Source: Actinomycetes bacterium (lineage in GTDB: Bacteria; Actinomycetota; Thermoleophilia; BMS3ABIN01). Taken from it: a DNA stretch of 64,000 nucleotides. Below are positions 39,185 through 50,006 of the stretch, piece after piece. Under the pieces are notes generated by a model. The model ran no database searches, was not told where the DNA came from, and saw only the letters and a list, made by a program, of their open reading frames with translations. The number at the start of each line of letters is the position of its first letter. Position 1 is the stretch's first letter. Both the position numbers and the translations under genes were made by a program. The DNA lies in NCBI GenBank assembly GCA_021785935.1, contig JAJYOG010000006.1:1-64000 (forward strand). Direction: 5' to 3'.

Positions 39185-40943
39185 ATGGCCTCATCATTTC
39201 GTTGTCCTCATGCTCAAGTATGTGGCAGTGGTAAACATAGCGCGCCGGCGCTTTGGCGCCTGATGGCAGATCGAACTTAGCTATCAGGCGCACTATCTCC
39301 AGCGGCCCCGACTGCACGGTGTCCTTCCAGCCAGATTCTTCGGGTCTGGGCGGTACCGGCGGCCCGGTCAAGAAATCAGCGAATGAAGGGCGAGGGCTGG
39401 AGCCGGTCCTCCATGCGTACCAGGGGTTAAAGAAGCTGTTGCCGTCGAGGGCCTGGCGGTTGAGAACCTGGAACTGGACCAGGTGAAGATGGATGGGGTG
39501 ATTCATCAGCGTCGCGTTATAAACCTCCCAAATCTCCGTGGTTCCGGCCTTGGGTTGCTCCTCCACCGGGTCAGCGAAGTACCTGGCGTTGATGAGCAGA
39601 CTGGTCATGCCGGTGCGGGGTTCGCCGCCAAGGTCCGGATCTACGGTCTCCGAGGCGGGAACCTGGTTCTCGTACAGAACAATCTCTCTTGCTGGAATAC
39701 CGGGGGTCGCGGCAAGCGCGGCAATGGGCGGCAGCACCAGGCGTGCCGGTGGGCTGGAGTCGGTGGCGCCGTTCAGCGGCTTGCTAACCCGGAATTGCAT
39801 GATTTCGGAGAGGCTGGGGCCTCCCCCTTCGGGGAGAGGCGCAGCGGCATCGTTCCTGAGAGTAATATTAGCAGTTTCCATCCCTGAAAAATCGACCATC
39901 AGGTCATAGCGCTCGGCTGGAGCAATCAGCAAACGGTTCATCTCCGCGGGCTTGGCGAGGAGCCCTCCGTCTGACCCGATTATGTTGAACGGTATCTGCT
40001 TGCCCGCGGCGGTCTCCAGTCTGAGATTGTAATAGCGCGCCTGTGAAGCATTGAGGAGGCGCAGGCGGTAGCGGCGGGGCTCGACTTCCAGATACGGAAA
40101 TGCCTTGCCGTTGACGATAGCGATATCACCGAAAAAATGGGGGTTCCAGACAGGATGCACGGCGGTGTTGCCCCGGAGCGGATAGTGCAGTGACCCGTCA
40201 GCGTTGATCATTCTGTCCTGGATCATGATCGGAATTTCGTAATCCCCCCGAGGGAGATCGAGCTTATCCTCAGTCTCATCCCTGATGATGTAAAAACCGG
40301 CGAGGCCCATATAGACGTTTAACCGCGTGATCCCCATGGCATGATCGTGGTACCAAAGGGTGGCCGCCTGCTGGGAGTTGGGATAAACATAATCACCGGC
40401 GCTGTAATCAGGGCCGACGGTAGCGCCGCCGGGTGACGCCCACGCCTCTGGCTGGCCGTCGGACTGTGGTGGTGTATGGCCTCCATGCAGGTGCGTTACC
40501 GTGCGTACTTCGGGATACTGCATTCCGTGATCGATCGATGAATCAATGGCATCGCGGAGCGGATGGGTTTTTGGGAGGGCATCGTTGATCCACTTGATCC
40601 GTACCGGCCGGCCCGCACGTGCCTCGATTGTCGGCCCCGGAGTATTGCCGCCGTAACCCCAAACCGTGGAGGCAGGCAGCTGTGAATGCAACTGCTGCTG
40701 AAATTGGGAGATGCCAATTTCGTAGTAATCGCTGCCTGTGAAGGCTTCGGTATCGGGCGTCAGCACGGGCGGCACCGGCAGCGGATCGTTGAATCTGTCG
40801 ATGACGGCTGGAAGCCGGAATTGCGGCGCGACGGTGTCGGCGGTAGAACCGGCATTGCCGCAGCCCAGGGTTAATTCCCACGGCAACAACAGTCCGGCTC
40901 CCGCCATTGAGCCGAGTTGAAGGAATCTCCTCCGTGTGATCAT
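39171..40943 (-). CDS. Multicopper oxidase, CotA-like
   Basis: 590 residues with a Tat signal (MITRRRFLQLGSMAGAGLLL) and possibly a lipobox Cys. All copper motifs are present: HLHGGH, WYHDHAMG, HPIHLH (residue about 482) and HCHILEHEDNEMM (residue about 572). The last includes the type 1 Cys and an axial Met. CotA/bilirubin-oxidase-like enzymes oxidise phenols, metals or bilirubin and reduce oxygen to water. An oxygen-using enzyme next to an anaerobic respiration cluster suggests oxygen detoxification or Cu/Mn oxidation, by inference. Confidence 0.92.
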   Translation of the reverse strand: MITRRRFLQLGSMAGAGLLLPWELTLGCGNAGSTADTVAPQFRLPAVIDRFNDPLPVPPVLTPDTEAFTGSDYYEIGISQFQQQLHSQLPASTVWGYGGNTPGPTIEARAGRPVRIKWINDALPKTHPLRDAIDSSIDHGMQYPEVRTVTHLHGGHTPPQSDGQPEAWASPGGATVGPDYSAGDYVYPNSQQAATLWYHDHAMGITRLNVYMGLAGFYIIRDETEDKLDLPRGDYEIPIMIQDRMINADGSLHYPLRGNTAVHPVWNPHFFGDIAIVNGKAFPYLEVEPRRYRLRLLNASQARYYNLRLETAAGKQIPFNIIGSDGGLLAKPAEMNRLLIAPAERYDLMVDFSGMETANITLRNDAAAPLPEGGGPSLSEIMQFRVSKPLNGATDSSPPARLVLPPIAALAATPGIPAREIVLYENQVPASETVDPDLGGEPRTGMTSLLINARYFADPVEEQPKAGTTEIWEVYNATLMNHPIHLHLVQFQVLNRQALDGNSFFNPWYAWRTGSSPRPSFADFLTGPPVPPRPEESGWKDTVQSGPLEIVRLIAKFDLPSGAKAPARYVYHCHILEHEDNEMMRPYDVV

Positions 40944-41066
40944 AGATTTCTTTTACCTCTTTTAGGCATTGATTAACATTTTTCAACTATGGGTAACCAA
41001 TAGCCCACTAGAAAATCCGGGCTGGCAAACGCTCTTCCTTGCCGCCGGTGTCCGAAAGGAGTGGCT

Positions 41067-41354
41067 ATGCCGGTGTATGTGGCGCTGAGCAATCTCACTG
41101 AAGAGGGCAGCAAGACCATCAAGAAAAATCCGGATAGGATCAAGGAAGTGAACAAGGACGTCGAGGCGATGGGCGTGAAGATTCTGGTCCAGTACGCGCT
41201 TCTGGGCCAATACGATTTCATCAACATTCTCGAGGCGCCGGACAACGACACCATCGTCAGGATGTCGGTCGAGATCGGCTCGCGGGGTTCCGTTCAGATG
41301 CAGACGATGCCGGCTGTGCCGATTGACCAGCTAATCTCAGACCTTAAGGAGTAG
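41067..41354 (+). CDS. GYD-domain protein
   Basis: A 95-residue single GYD domain: YVALSNLTEEGSKTIKKNPD, VKILVQYALLGQYDFINILE, VEIGSRGSVQMQTMPAVPID. The name-giving Gly-x-Tyr-Asp is GQYD. This ferredoxin-like fold is common and uncharacterised. The ATG at 41067, six bases after GAAAGGA, is chosen over a GTG two codons earlier. The small lipoprotein and FAD enzyme genes follow closely. Confidence 0.88.
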   Translation: MPVYVALSNLTEEGSKTIKKNPDRIKEVNKDVEAMGVKILVQYALLGQYDFINILEAPDNDTIVRMSVEIGSRGSVQMQTMPAVPIDQLISDLKE

Positions 41355-41359
41355 GTGCC

Positions 41360-41470
41360 ATGGAAAAGTGTAAAAGTAAACCATTTCTATTGATAATGTT
41401 GGCGCTGGCGGCGGCTGTGCTCATCATGGGCTGCAAGAAATGCAAAAACGGTTGCGGCATACAGGAATAG
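41360..41470 (+). CDS. Small Cys-rich lipoprotein
   Basis: 36 residues: MEKCKSKPFLLIMLALAAAV, then LIMGCKKCKNGCGIQE. LIMGC is a lipobox, so the mature part would be the lipid-anchored CKKCKNGCGIQE with two further Cys. AAGGAG and GTAGGTGCC precede ATG 41360. The stop is directly followed by the ATG of the FAD-dependent enzyme, indicating one operon. No known family; metal binding is possible. Confidence 0.6.
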   Translation: MEKCKSKPFLLIMLALAAAVLIMGCKKCKNGCGIQE

Positions 41471-42958
41471 ATGAAAACGACGGTGCGCCGAAGGCTTTTT
41501 GCTGAGGCGCGCAAGTTTATCAAATCGCCGTTCTGGTACAATACCCGCGTGGCTTCACGCAAGAAAAAATTTGCCAGGTCCAGCTACGATGTAGTAATCG
41601 TGGGCGCGGGACCGGCCGGCATTTTTGCCGCGCTGGAGCTGACGCACAAAAATAGCTGGAGTGTGCTTCTCATCGAGAAGGGCCTGGAGATGCAGAAGCG
41701 CAAATGCCCGGCCCGCGGCGTCCAGCCGGTGGGCTGCGAGATCGGTTGCCATCCCTGTTCGATTACCTGTGGTTGGGGTGGCGCCGGCGCTTTCAGTGAT
41801 GGCAAATTGACCCTTTCTCCGCAGGTGGGCGGCTGGCTCACCGAGTACGTCGGCGAAGAGGGCCTCGCGGAGCTTATTTCCTACGTCGACGGGCTCTGGG
41901 TTCAATATGGCGCCCCGGAGAAGGTGCACGGCACCGACCATGACAAGGTCGAGGAGATCCGCCAGCGCGCCATGCAGATCGGACTGCGTCTGGTCAACGC
42001 GCCTATCCGGCATTTGGGGACAGACCGCTGTCCCAAAGTGCTACAGGCGATGCGCGACGAGCTGGGCGCTTCCGTCGATGTCGCCACCCGGACCACCGTC
42101 GCCAGGATACTGGTTGAAAAAGGTGAAGCCGCCGGCGTCGAGCTGGAGGACGGGCAGGTCATCAATGCAAGGGTGGTAATTGTCGCGCCCGGACGTGAGG
42201 GATCTTCCTGGATGTTCGACCAGGCGCACGAGCTGGGCCTGGGCATGGTCAACAATGCTGTCGATATCGGCCTGCGCGTCGAAGTGCCGGCAGTGGTCAT
42301 GGAGCCGCTCACCAGCGTGCTTTACGAATCCAAGCTTCTTTATTTCTCCAGGAGTTTTGAGGATGAAGTGCGGACTTTCTGCATGAATCCCGACGGATTT
42401 GTTTCCCGGGAAGCCTATGGCGATGTGATTACGGTGAACGGTCACAGTTACAGCGACCGCCAGTCCGGTAATACCAATTTTGCGCTGTTGGTCAGTACCA
42501 AGTTCACCGAGCCGTTCAAGGAGCCGATTACATACGGCAAGTCCATTGCCCGCCTGGCGAACCTGCTGGGCGAGGACATCATCATCCAGCGGCTGGGAGA
42601 CTTGCACATCGGTCAGCGTACCACCCCCGAGCGCCTGGCGCGCAGTCCGATTACTCCGACGCTGGCCAAATGTACGCCCGGCGACCTATCTTTCGTCCTT
42701 CCTTTCCGCCACCTGCGTGACATCCTCGACATGCTCGAAGCTCTGGATGAGCTGGTGCCGGGGGTGAATTCGCGTGAAACGCTGCTTTACGGGGTTGAAG
42801 TGAAGTTTTATTCGGCGCGCCTCGAGCTGACCCAAGAGCTGGAAACCAGGGTTAAGAACCTGTACGCTGTCGGCGATGGAGCGGGGGTTACGCGCGGCTT
42901 GGTGCAGGCATCGGCTTCGGGTGTCATCGCCGCGCGCTCGGCGGTGACGCGTCTGTAA
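41471..42958 (+). CDS. FAD-dependent oxidoreductase (COG2509 type)
   Basis: 495 residues. The FAD-binding motif is VVIVGAGPAGIFAALELTHK (about residue 41), followed by KCPARGVQPVGCEIGCHPCS and ITCGWGGAGAFSDGKL, the Cys-rich segment typical of these FAD-dependent dehydrogenases, and the C-terminal NLYAVGDGAGVTRGLVQASA. The reaction is not known for most members. ATG 41471 abuts the previous stop; the first 38 residues are basic and the start could lie further in (GTG 41549). A 19-base duplication (GGCGGTGACGCGTCTGTAA) straddles its stop. Confidence 0.85.
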   Translation: MKTTVRRRLFAEARKFIKSPFWYNTRVASRKKKFARSSYDVVIVGAGPAGIFAALELTHKNSWSVLLIEKGLEMQKRKCPARGVQPVGCEIGCHPCSITCGWGGAGAFSDGKLTLSPQVGGWLTEYVGEEGLAELISYVDGLWVQYGAPEKVHGTDHDKVEEIRQRAMQIGLRLVNAPIRHLGTDRCPKVLQAMRDELGASVDVATRTTVARILVEKGEAAGVELEDGQVINARVVIVAPGREGSSWMFDQAHELGLGMVNNAVDIGLRVEVPAVVMEPLTSVLYESKLLYFSRSFEDEVRTFCMNPDGFVSREAYGDVITVNGHSYSDRQSGNTNFALLVSTKFTEPFKEPITYGKSIARLANLLGEDIIIQRLGDLHIGQRTTPERLARSPITPTLAKCTPGDLSFVLPFRHLRDILDMLEALDELVPGVNSRETLLYGVEVKFYSARLELTQELETRVKNLYAVGDGAGVTRGLVQASASGVIAARSAVTRL

Positions 42959-43099
42959 GCGGCGGTGACGCGTCTGTAATATAATTCCCCGGACGGAAGG
43001 ATGCGGCTCTTTCAGAGGCGTCGCGTTAAGGGAAGCAAAGTTTATCGATGAAGCCGTTCCGGATAATGACGCTGCGGCGCTTCCGCAAAACAAACTTAA

Positions 43100-44401
<1,302 letters not shown>

Positions 44402-44432
44402 GACGGCCGGCGGGCTGCCAGCGGAGGCGGGC

Positions 44433-45965
44433 ATGGCCGAAAATTCCGCGCCGGCGATCCCGGACGAATTGATAGGGAAAAAGGCCGCCTGGGTGGCGCT
44501 GGCGGTCATCTGCTTCGGCATCTTTCTGGCGGCTCTCGACCAGACAGCCGTATCGGCGCTGCTGCCTACAATCATCAAGGATTACGAGGGCGCCTTCTCT
44601 CCCACAGCCGTCGAACGCGCCGGCTGGATCGTCACCGCTTATCTTGTTGGATACACCGTGGTCATGCCGGTTATGGGGCGTCTGGCGGACCTGCTCGGCC
44701 ACCGGCTTCTGTTTAACGTTTCCATCCTCATTTTTATCAGCGGCTCGGTAATGTGCGCCCTGGCGCCCAGCCTCAAGTGGCTGGCTGTATTCAGGGCGCT
44801 GCAGGCGGTGGGCGGCGGCGCCATAGTTCCGATTGCCATGGGAGTCGTCGGACTTGGCTTCAGCCGCAAGATGCAGGGGCTTGCCATTGGGATACTGGTG
44901 TCGGCGGGTGAAGCTGGCGGCGTCATCGGCCCCCTTTACGGCGCTCTGACTGCCGAACCGTTTGGTTGGCGCGGCATCTTCTGGATCAACATTCCCCTGG
45001 GCCTGGCTGTCATGGCCGTGGTTTGGCTGCTGGTGCCGCGATGGCCGCGGAGCCGGGTCTATATCGATTACCTGGGCGCGGTACTGCTGGCGATGTTCCT
45101 GACCCTGATAACCGCGGGGCTCTCCGGCCAGCGGACCCTGGGCTGGTGGGAGTTCACGGTGCCGATGATGGCTGCGGGAATAGTAGTGCTGGTGCTGTTT
45201 ATCTGGACCGAACAACGGCAGGAGCATGCGACCCTGCGCCTGAGCATGTTCAGAAATGTTACCTTTTCCGCCGCCAACATCGCGAATCTGCTCGAGGGCG
45301 TGGCCATGATTACGGCGCTGGTGCAGGTGCCGATGTTCGCATACGTGACCAAATCGGCGTCGCCGATCGAAGGCGGACTGCTGGTGATCCGCATGACGGT
45401 GATGATCCCCATCGGCGCCGTTATCGGCGGACTGCTGGTGAACCGCATCAGCCACCGTTGGACGGCGGCATCGGGATTTGCGCTGGCCGCCCTGGGGATG
45501 TTCCTCGTCAGCCGCTGGCCGGAGACTGTTTCCAGTTCGGTGCAGACCCGCGATCTGATGATCGCCGGCTTTGGTTTCGGGCTGAACAGCCCGGGGCTGG
45601 CCGCCGCGGTCGTGGGGTCGGTGTCACGGGCGCGGATAGCGCTGGGTTCGGCGGTTCATATTGTCGCCAAGACCACTGGGATGATGGTTGGCCTGGCCGC
45701 TTTGAGCGGCTGGGGCATCTATACTTTTGAGAGTACTCTCGATCTGGAGGCGCTGCCGCTCCTGCAGCGGCAGGAAAACTTCGCCGAACAGATGGCGCGC
45801 TTGCAGGCGGTGTTCGAGCAGCGCAGCATGGACGCGATCATGATCGTCCTCCACCGTTTCTTCATAGTCGCCGCGATCATGTGCGCGCTGGCGATCATCC
45901 CGTCACTGATGATCAGGGTGCGGGGCGATGGGGGAGAAGAGGAAGCGGACGATGCGGCCAGGTAA
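44433..45965 (+). CDS. MFS drug transporter, DHA2 (14-helix) type
   Basis: 510 residues with about 14 membrane helices. Motifs include LAALDQTAVSALLPTIIKDY in helix 1, the VMGRLADLLGHRLLFNVSIL loop motif, AVGGGAIVPIAMGVVGLGFS and GVIGPLYGALTAEPFGWRGI, then FWINIPLGL (motif C region of EmrB-type exporters). It probably expels drugs or amphiphiles with protons. GCGGAGGCGGGC precedes ATG 44433. No regulator is adjacent. Confidence 0.9.
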   Translation: MAENSAPAIPDELIGKKAAWVALAVICFGIFLAALDQTAVSALLPTIIKDYEGAFSPTAVERAGWIVTAYLVGYTVVMPVMGRLADLLGHRLLFNVSILIFISGSVMCALAPSLKWLAVFRALQAVGGGAIVPIAMGVVGLGFSRKMQGLAIGILVSAGEAGGVIGPLYGALTAEPFGWRGIFWINIPLGLAVMAVVWLLVPRWPRSRVYIDYLGAVLLAMFLTLITAGLSGQRTLGWWEFTVPMMAAGIVVLVLFIWTEQRQEHATLRLSMFRNVTFSAANIANLLEGVAMITALVQVPMFAYVTKSASPIEGGLLVIRMTVMIPIGAVIGGLLVNRISHRWTAASGFALAALGMFLVSRWPETVSSSVQTRDLMIAGFGFGLNSPGLAAAVVGSVSRARIALGSAVHIVAKTTGMMVGLAALSGWGIYTFESTLDLEALPLLQRQENFAEQMARLQAVFEQRSMDAIMIVLHRFFIVAAIMCALAIIPSLMIRVRGDGGEEEADDAAR

Positions 45966-46026
45966 TGAGGATTGAATGATAAAAACTGAAGAAGAGAATG
46001 AGACATTAAGGTAGAATTATAGGGCT

Positions 46027-46554
46027 ATGATGTTCTACGAAGAAATCCTGAGGGTATTGCAGAAACACAGGGTTCGCTATTTGATCCTTGGCGGAGCCGC
46101 GGTGAATCTTCACGGCGTACCTCGCATGACCGGGGATCTCGACTTGGCAGTAGATATGTCGGAAGACAATATCGATGCTCTGGTTGGGGCGCTGGAGGAA
46201 GCCGGCCTCAAACCGTCATTGCCGATTGATCCACGGGGCCTGACGGATGATTCGCTACGTCAGGAATGGCGTGATAAAAAGCATCTTGAAGCCCTGACTT
46301 TCCAGAGCATGGATGCAGGTGCTCCTTACCGTGAGGTTGACATCATTCTTGATTGTCCGCTGGCTTTTGACGTGATGTTCGAATCGCGCCTGGAATTAAG
46401 GGCCGATGATTTGACCATTAATGTTGTGTCTCTCCCCCATCTAATTGAAATCAAGGGAAAAATAGGCCGGGAGCAGGACCTGTCCGACGTGGAAGCTCTG
46501 GAGAAAATCGAAAAGGAAGTCGGCGGAGGCAATCAGGGAAGTGGTCTTGAATGA
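46027..46554 (+). CDS. Nucleotidyltransferase, probable toxin-antitoxin component
   Basis: 175 residues of the AbiEii/DUF6036-type nucleotidyltransferase group: YLILGGAAVNLHGVPRMTGD followed by LDLAVDM gives the GG...DxD core, with VDIILDCPLAFDVMFESRLE supplying the third acidic residue. The stop overlaps the start of a 60-residue helical partner by 4 bases, as in type IV-like toxin-antitoxin pairs. It sits between purA and ychF without mobile-element marks. Confidence 0.8.
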   Translation: MMFYEEILRVLQKHRVRYLILGGAAVNLHGVPRMTGDLDLAVDMSEDNIDALVGALEEAGLKPSLPIDPRGLTDDSLRQEWRDKKHLEALTFQSMDAGAPYREVDIILDCPLAFDVMFESRLELRADDLTINVVSLPHLIEIKGKIGREQDLSDVEALEKIEKEVGGGNQGSGLE

Positions 46555-46733
46555 GCAATGCACGCCGCAAAGGTTACGGCTACCACGTTTCCGAAGAGCA
46601 GCTTCGAAAATACCTGAGCCTGACGACCAAGGAAAAACTCGAGTGGCTTTACGAGGCAAACGAGTTTACCAACAAATTCGCTTCGGGGGGCGCCAAACGT
46701 TTGCATGGCATGTTCCGCCGGGGCGAGATCTAA
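46551..46733 (+). CDS. Small partner of the nucleotidyltransferase
   Basis: A 60-residue basic helical protein (RRKGYGYHVSEEQLRKYLSL, TTKEKLEWLYEANEFTNKFA) starting in the ATGA overlap with the upstream gene. Proteins with TKEKLEWLYEANEF-type sequence regularly pair with DUF6036 nucleotidyltransferases and are annotated as hypothetical or antitoxin-like. Which member is the toxin cannot be told from sequence. Confidence 0.75.
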   Translation: MSNARRKGYGYHVSEEQLRKYLSLTTKEKLEWLYEANEFTNKFASGGAKRLHGMFRRGEI

Positions 46734-46740
46734 ATTTTTC

Positions 46741-47838
46741 CTAAACGTTGAATCTGAAGTTAACGATGTCGCCGTCCATGACCTCGTAATCCTTGCCCTC
46801 GAGGCGCAGCGTTCCCAGCTCCTTGGCTTTGGCCATCGTTCCGGCGCTGATGAAATCCTCATAACCGATCGTCTCGGCGCGGATGAAGCCGCGCTCAATA
46901 TCGGAGTGGATCTTGCCGGCGGCCTTGAGGGCATGCGTTCCCCTGCGGATGGTCCAGGCCCGCACTTCGTCGGGGCCGACCGTCAGGAATGAAACCAGCC
47001 CCAGTAGTTCGTAGGCTTCGCTGATAACCCGGTTCATGGCCGGTTCGGGAATGCCCAGGTCCTCGAGGAAAATGGCGGCCTCATCCGGATCCAACTGCGA
47101 AATTTCGGCCTCGATCTCCGCGGAGAGGGAGAATACCAGGGCGTCCTTGCCGGCATAAAACTTCTTGAGGGCGTCGATCCGGGAAAAAGTTTTCTGGCTG
47201 CTGATATCGTCCTCGCTGACATTCAGCACCACCAGCTCCGGCTTCAGCGAGGCGAACATCAGGGAGCCGATCGCGGCGCGCTCTTCATCGGTCAGATCGA
47301 GGTTCCGCAGCGGTTTTTCTTCCTCCAGAAGCGCCAGGCACTTTTTCAGTACGTTTTGCTCTGTTTCGAGGCTCTCGCCGATGCCTTTTTTGATCGAGGT
47401 GGCGATGCGCTCGAGACGGGTCTCGGCCAGCTCCAGGTCGTGGAATACCAGCTCCAGCTCGAGTGCGGAGGCGTCACTGGCGGGGTCGACCTCACCGTCG
47501 GGATGAACGACGCTGGCGTCCTCGAATGCCCGCACCACATGGATGAGCGCGTCGCATTCCCAGATTTGGTTGAAAACCGCGGTTTTCTGCTTGCTGCCCG
47601 AGATACCCTTGCTGACGCCGGTTATGTCAACGCACTGGACATCGGCGTAGATGGTCTTTTTCGGTTTGAAGATGGCGGTGAGGCGATCGATGCGCTCGTC
47701 CGGCACGTGGACGACACCGACGTGATGCTCCGTGCCGATCGGGTTGGGATAGGGGGCAGCCTCCAGCGTCTGCCCGGTGAGCGCGTTGAATAAAGTGGTT
47801 TTGCCGGCATTCGGCAGACCGATGATTCCCAGTTTCAT
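46741..47838 (-). CDS. ychF: YchF-type ATPase (OLA1 family)
   Basis: 365 residues. The P-loop is LGIIGLPNAGKTTLFNALTG; switch/G3 DITGVSKG; the G4 element has the altered form typical of YchF (VLNVSEDD), which prefers ATP over GTP. A coiled-coil insert (about residues 130-200) and C-terminal TGS domain (LLGLVSFLTVGPDEVRAWTI ... HSDIERGFIRAETI) complete the family architecture. It binds ribosomes and acts in stress response. ATG 47838 gives the canonical MKLGIIGLPN start; a longer frame to 47874 is rejected. Confidence 0.96.
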   Translation of the reverse strand: MKLGIIGLPNAGKTTLFNALTGQTLEAAPYPNPIGTEHHVGVVHVPDERIDRLTAIFKPKKTIYADVQCVDITGVSKGISGSKQKTAVFNQIWECDALIHVVRAFEDASVVHPDGEVDPASDASALELELVFHDLELAETRLERIATSIKKGIGESLETEQNVLKKCLALLEEEKPLRNLDLTDEERAAIGSLMFASLKPELVVLNVSEDDISSQKTFSRIDALKKFYAGKDALVFSLSAEIEAEISQLDPDEAAIFLEDLGIPEPAMNRVISEAYELLGLVSFLTVGPDEVRAWTIRRGTHALKAAGKIHSDIERGFIRAETIGYEDFISAGTMAKAKELGTLRLEGKDYEVMDGDIVNFRFNV

Positions 47839-47862
47839 AGATCCAGCCTCTTCAGTCTCGCA

Positions 47863-47958
47863 ATTCGGGGACACAATACTAAATTATTATGATGACGATC
47901 ATACCCGATGATCTGACGGGACGTAATCAGGACATAATAATTTAGTATTGTGTCCCCG
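47863..47958. repeat. REP-like element, inverted pair
   Basis: ATTCGGGGACACAATACTAA at 47863 and its reverse complement TTTAGTATTGTGTCCCCG ending 47958 enclose about 50 bases with further partial symmetry. The transcript could fold into a long hairpin between ychF and purD. Confidence 0.85.
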
Positions 47959-48094
47959 TTATTATTGAAAATGTATCTTAGCACGATCTCGCGATCGCTC
48001 CCTTGAGCGGTTAACTCCGGCAGGATAGAATGTCGCGGTAGGCATCAGGAGCCTGCAGCAACGAACATCCCGGAAAAACGAACATCCTGATAAA

Positions 48095-48120
48095 ATAATT
48101 TAGTATTGTGTCCCCGAAAT
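48095..48120. repeat. REP-like element, single copy
   Basis: ATAATTTAGTATTGTGTCCC followed by CGAAAT, 22 bases before purD. With the inverted pair at 47863 it fills most of the 300-base gap 47839-48141. Confidence 0.85.
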
Positions 48121-48141
48121 GACCTGAAATGAGGGGTTTCA

Positions 48142-49419
48142 TTGAAAGTTCTGGTGATCGGATCAGGCGGCAGGGAGCATGCCATCGTTAAAAAGATGGC
48201 AGCCAGCACGCTCGTCGATGAAATCCATTGCGCTCCAGGCAACGCCGGCATCTCGCGTCAGGCAATCTGCCACAACATCCCGGACTCCGATATCCCTGGC
48301 ATCCTCGGCCTCACCAAGCAGATCGACCCTGGCCTGGTGGTAATCGGCCCCGAGGCTCCGCTTTGCGAAGGCCTGGGCGATATCCTTCGCGGCGAGGGTT
48401 ACAGGGTCTTTGGTCCCGGAAACGAGGCGGCCATGCTTGAGGGCAGCAAGGGCTTCGCCAAGGAAGTAATGATTGCCGCTGGCGTGCCTACGGCCGGATA
48501 CGAACGCTTCATAGAATATGAGGTAGCGATGTCCCATCTCTCCGCCATAACCTTCCCCATTGTGGTCAAGGCAAACGGCCTGGCGGCGGGAAAGGGAGTC
48601 ATCATTGCCGAGGCGATGACGGAAGCAGAGGACGCGCTTCGGTCATGTTTTGTGGACCGTTCCTTCGGCGATGCCGGTCTTGATGTTTTGGTAGAAGAAT
48701 GTTTGGTAGGCCACGAATGTTCGGTGCTGGCCCTCTGCGACGGCGAAACTATCCTGCCGCTGGAACCGGCCCAGGATTACAAACGCATCTACGACAGCGA
48801 CCGCGGTCCCAACACCGGCGGCATGGGTTGCTACAGCCCGGTGCCGCGGGTTCCTTCCCAACTTGTTGATGAGATTATCGAGACAGTACACCGGCCGACA
48901 ATTGCCGAGCTGGCCAGGCGCGGTATTGAATTTCGCGGAGTACTCTATGCCGGCCTGATGCTGACCGCCGACGGTCCCAAGGTGCTTGAGTTCAACTGCC
49001 GTTTTGGGGATCCCGAGACACAGGCGATCCTGCCGAGGCTTGAGAATGACTTGGTTGAATTGATGCTGGCCTGCGCCGACGGCAGCCTCGCCGATCACAA
49101 ACTTCGCTGGAAAGAGGAGCGCTGCGTGACCGTGATCATAGCGTCCGCCGGCTATCCCTTGACGTCCAGCAAAGGAGATATCATCAACGGCCTTGGCATC
49201 GATGGCTGCCTCCCCGGGGTCGACGTCTATCATGCAGGCACCGCGGAAGAGAATGGGCAATTCTTGACGAATGGAGGCCGGGTGCTGGCGATCAGCGCCT
49301 TGGATCATTCGTTCAGGGCTGCTCGCGCCAGGGCCTACGACGCGGTCGGCAAGGTACGGTTTGACGGTATGCAGTATAGACGTGACATTGCCCAGGAGCC
49401 CGCGCGAGGTGAAGCTTAG
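48142..49419 (+). CDS. purD: Phosphoribosylamine-glycine ligase
   Basis: 425 residues, standard ATP-grasp GARS. It has the family start VLVIGSGGREHAIVKKMAAS, the ATP-grasp core (IVVKANGLAAGKGVIIAEAM), YKRIYDSDRGPNTGGMGCYS and EFNCRFGDPETQAILPRL. It makes GAR from phosphoribosylamine and glycine. TTG 48142 is the likely start since MKVLVIGSGGRE is the conserved beginning and no ATG is in frame. purE follows after 45 bases. Confidence 0.96.
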   Translation: MKVLVIGSGGREHAIVKKMAASTLVDEIHCAPGNAGISRQAICHNIPDSDIPGILGLTKQIDPGLVVIGPEAPLCEGLGDILRGEGYRVFGPGNEAAMLEGSKGFAKEVMIAAGVPTAGYERFIEYEVAMSHLSAITFPIVVKANGLAAGKGVIIAEAMTEAEDALRSCFVDRSFGDAGLDVLVEECLVGHECSVLALCDGETILPLEPAQDYKRIYDSDRGPNTGGMGCYSPVPRVPSQLVDEIIETVHRPTIAELARRGIEFRGVLYAGLMLTADGPKVLEFNCRFGDPETQAILPRLENDLVELMLACADGSLADHKLRWKEERCVTVIIASAGYPLTSSKGDIINGLGIDGCLPGVDVYHAGTAEENGQFLTNGGRVLAISALDHSFRAARARAYDAVGKVRFDGMQYRRDIAQEPARGEA

Positions 49420-49464
49420 TGCGTTCGTCAAATTATTTGTTAGCAGCAAGGAAGGAGGACTCGA

Positions 49465-49917
49465 ATGCCAGATACCGTTGAAGAGCTTGAGCCGATGCTG
49501 CAGGAGATGGACTTCGATCCGCCCCTGGTCGGAGTGGTCATGGGCAGCGAGTCCGACCGCGAGGTGATGCAGCCCGCCATCGATCAGCTGACCAGCGACG
49601 GCATCTCTTATGAAGTCAATGTCATCAGCGCCCACCGCGATTCCAAAAAGCTGTCGGAGTATGCGGAAGGAGCGGCAGGCCGGGGCCTCAAGGTTATCAT
49701 CGCCGGCGCCGGCAAGGCCGCGGCGCTTCCGGGAGTTATCGCTTCACTCACTCACCTTCCGGTCATTGGCGTTCCCATCCAGACCAAGGACCTGGGAGGG
49801 CTGGATTCACTGCTCTCGATCGTCCAGATGCCACCCGGCGTGCCCGTGGCGTGCATGGCGATCAACGGCTCGAAGAACGCGGCGATTCTGGCGGCGAAAA
49901 TCCTCGCTATTATCTGA
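49465..49917 (+). CDS. purE: N5-carboxyaminoimidazole ribonucleotide mutase
   Basis: 150 residues. [60 protein letters not shown] and [20 protein letters not shown] are the conserved class I PurE blocks, with the active-site His in SAHR. AAGGAGGACTCGA precedes ATG 49465. Class I PurE normally needs PurK; no purK is in the window, so it lies elsewhere or CO2 supply is different. Confidence 0.95.
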   Translation: MPDTVEELEPMLQEMDFDPPLVGVVMGSESDREVMQPAIDQLTSDGISYEVNVISAHRDSKKLSEYAEGAAGRGLKVIIAGAGKAAALPGVIASLTHLPVIGVPIQTKDLGGLDSLLSIVQMPPGVPVACMAINGSKNAAILAAKILAII

Positions 49918-50006
49918 CCGGAGCGGGTTACGAAATCGCGGAGCTAATTTCCGGCCGCTGACACAGAGTATGATCCGCGTTACTTCGCGTTACTTCAGGG
50001 GATGAA

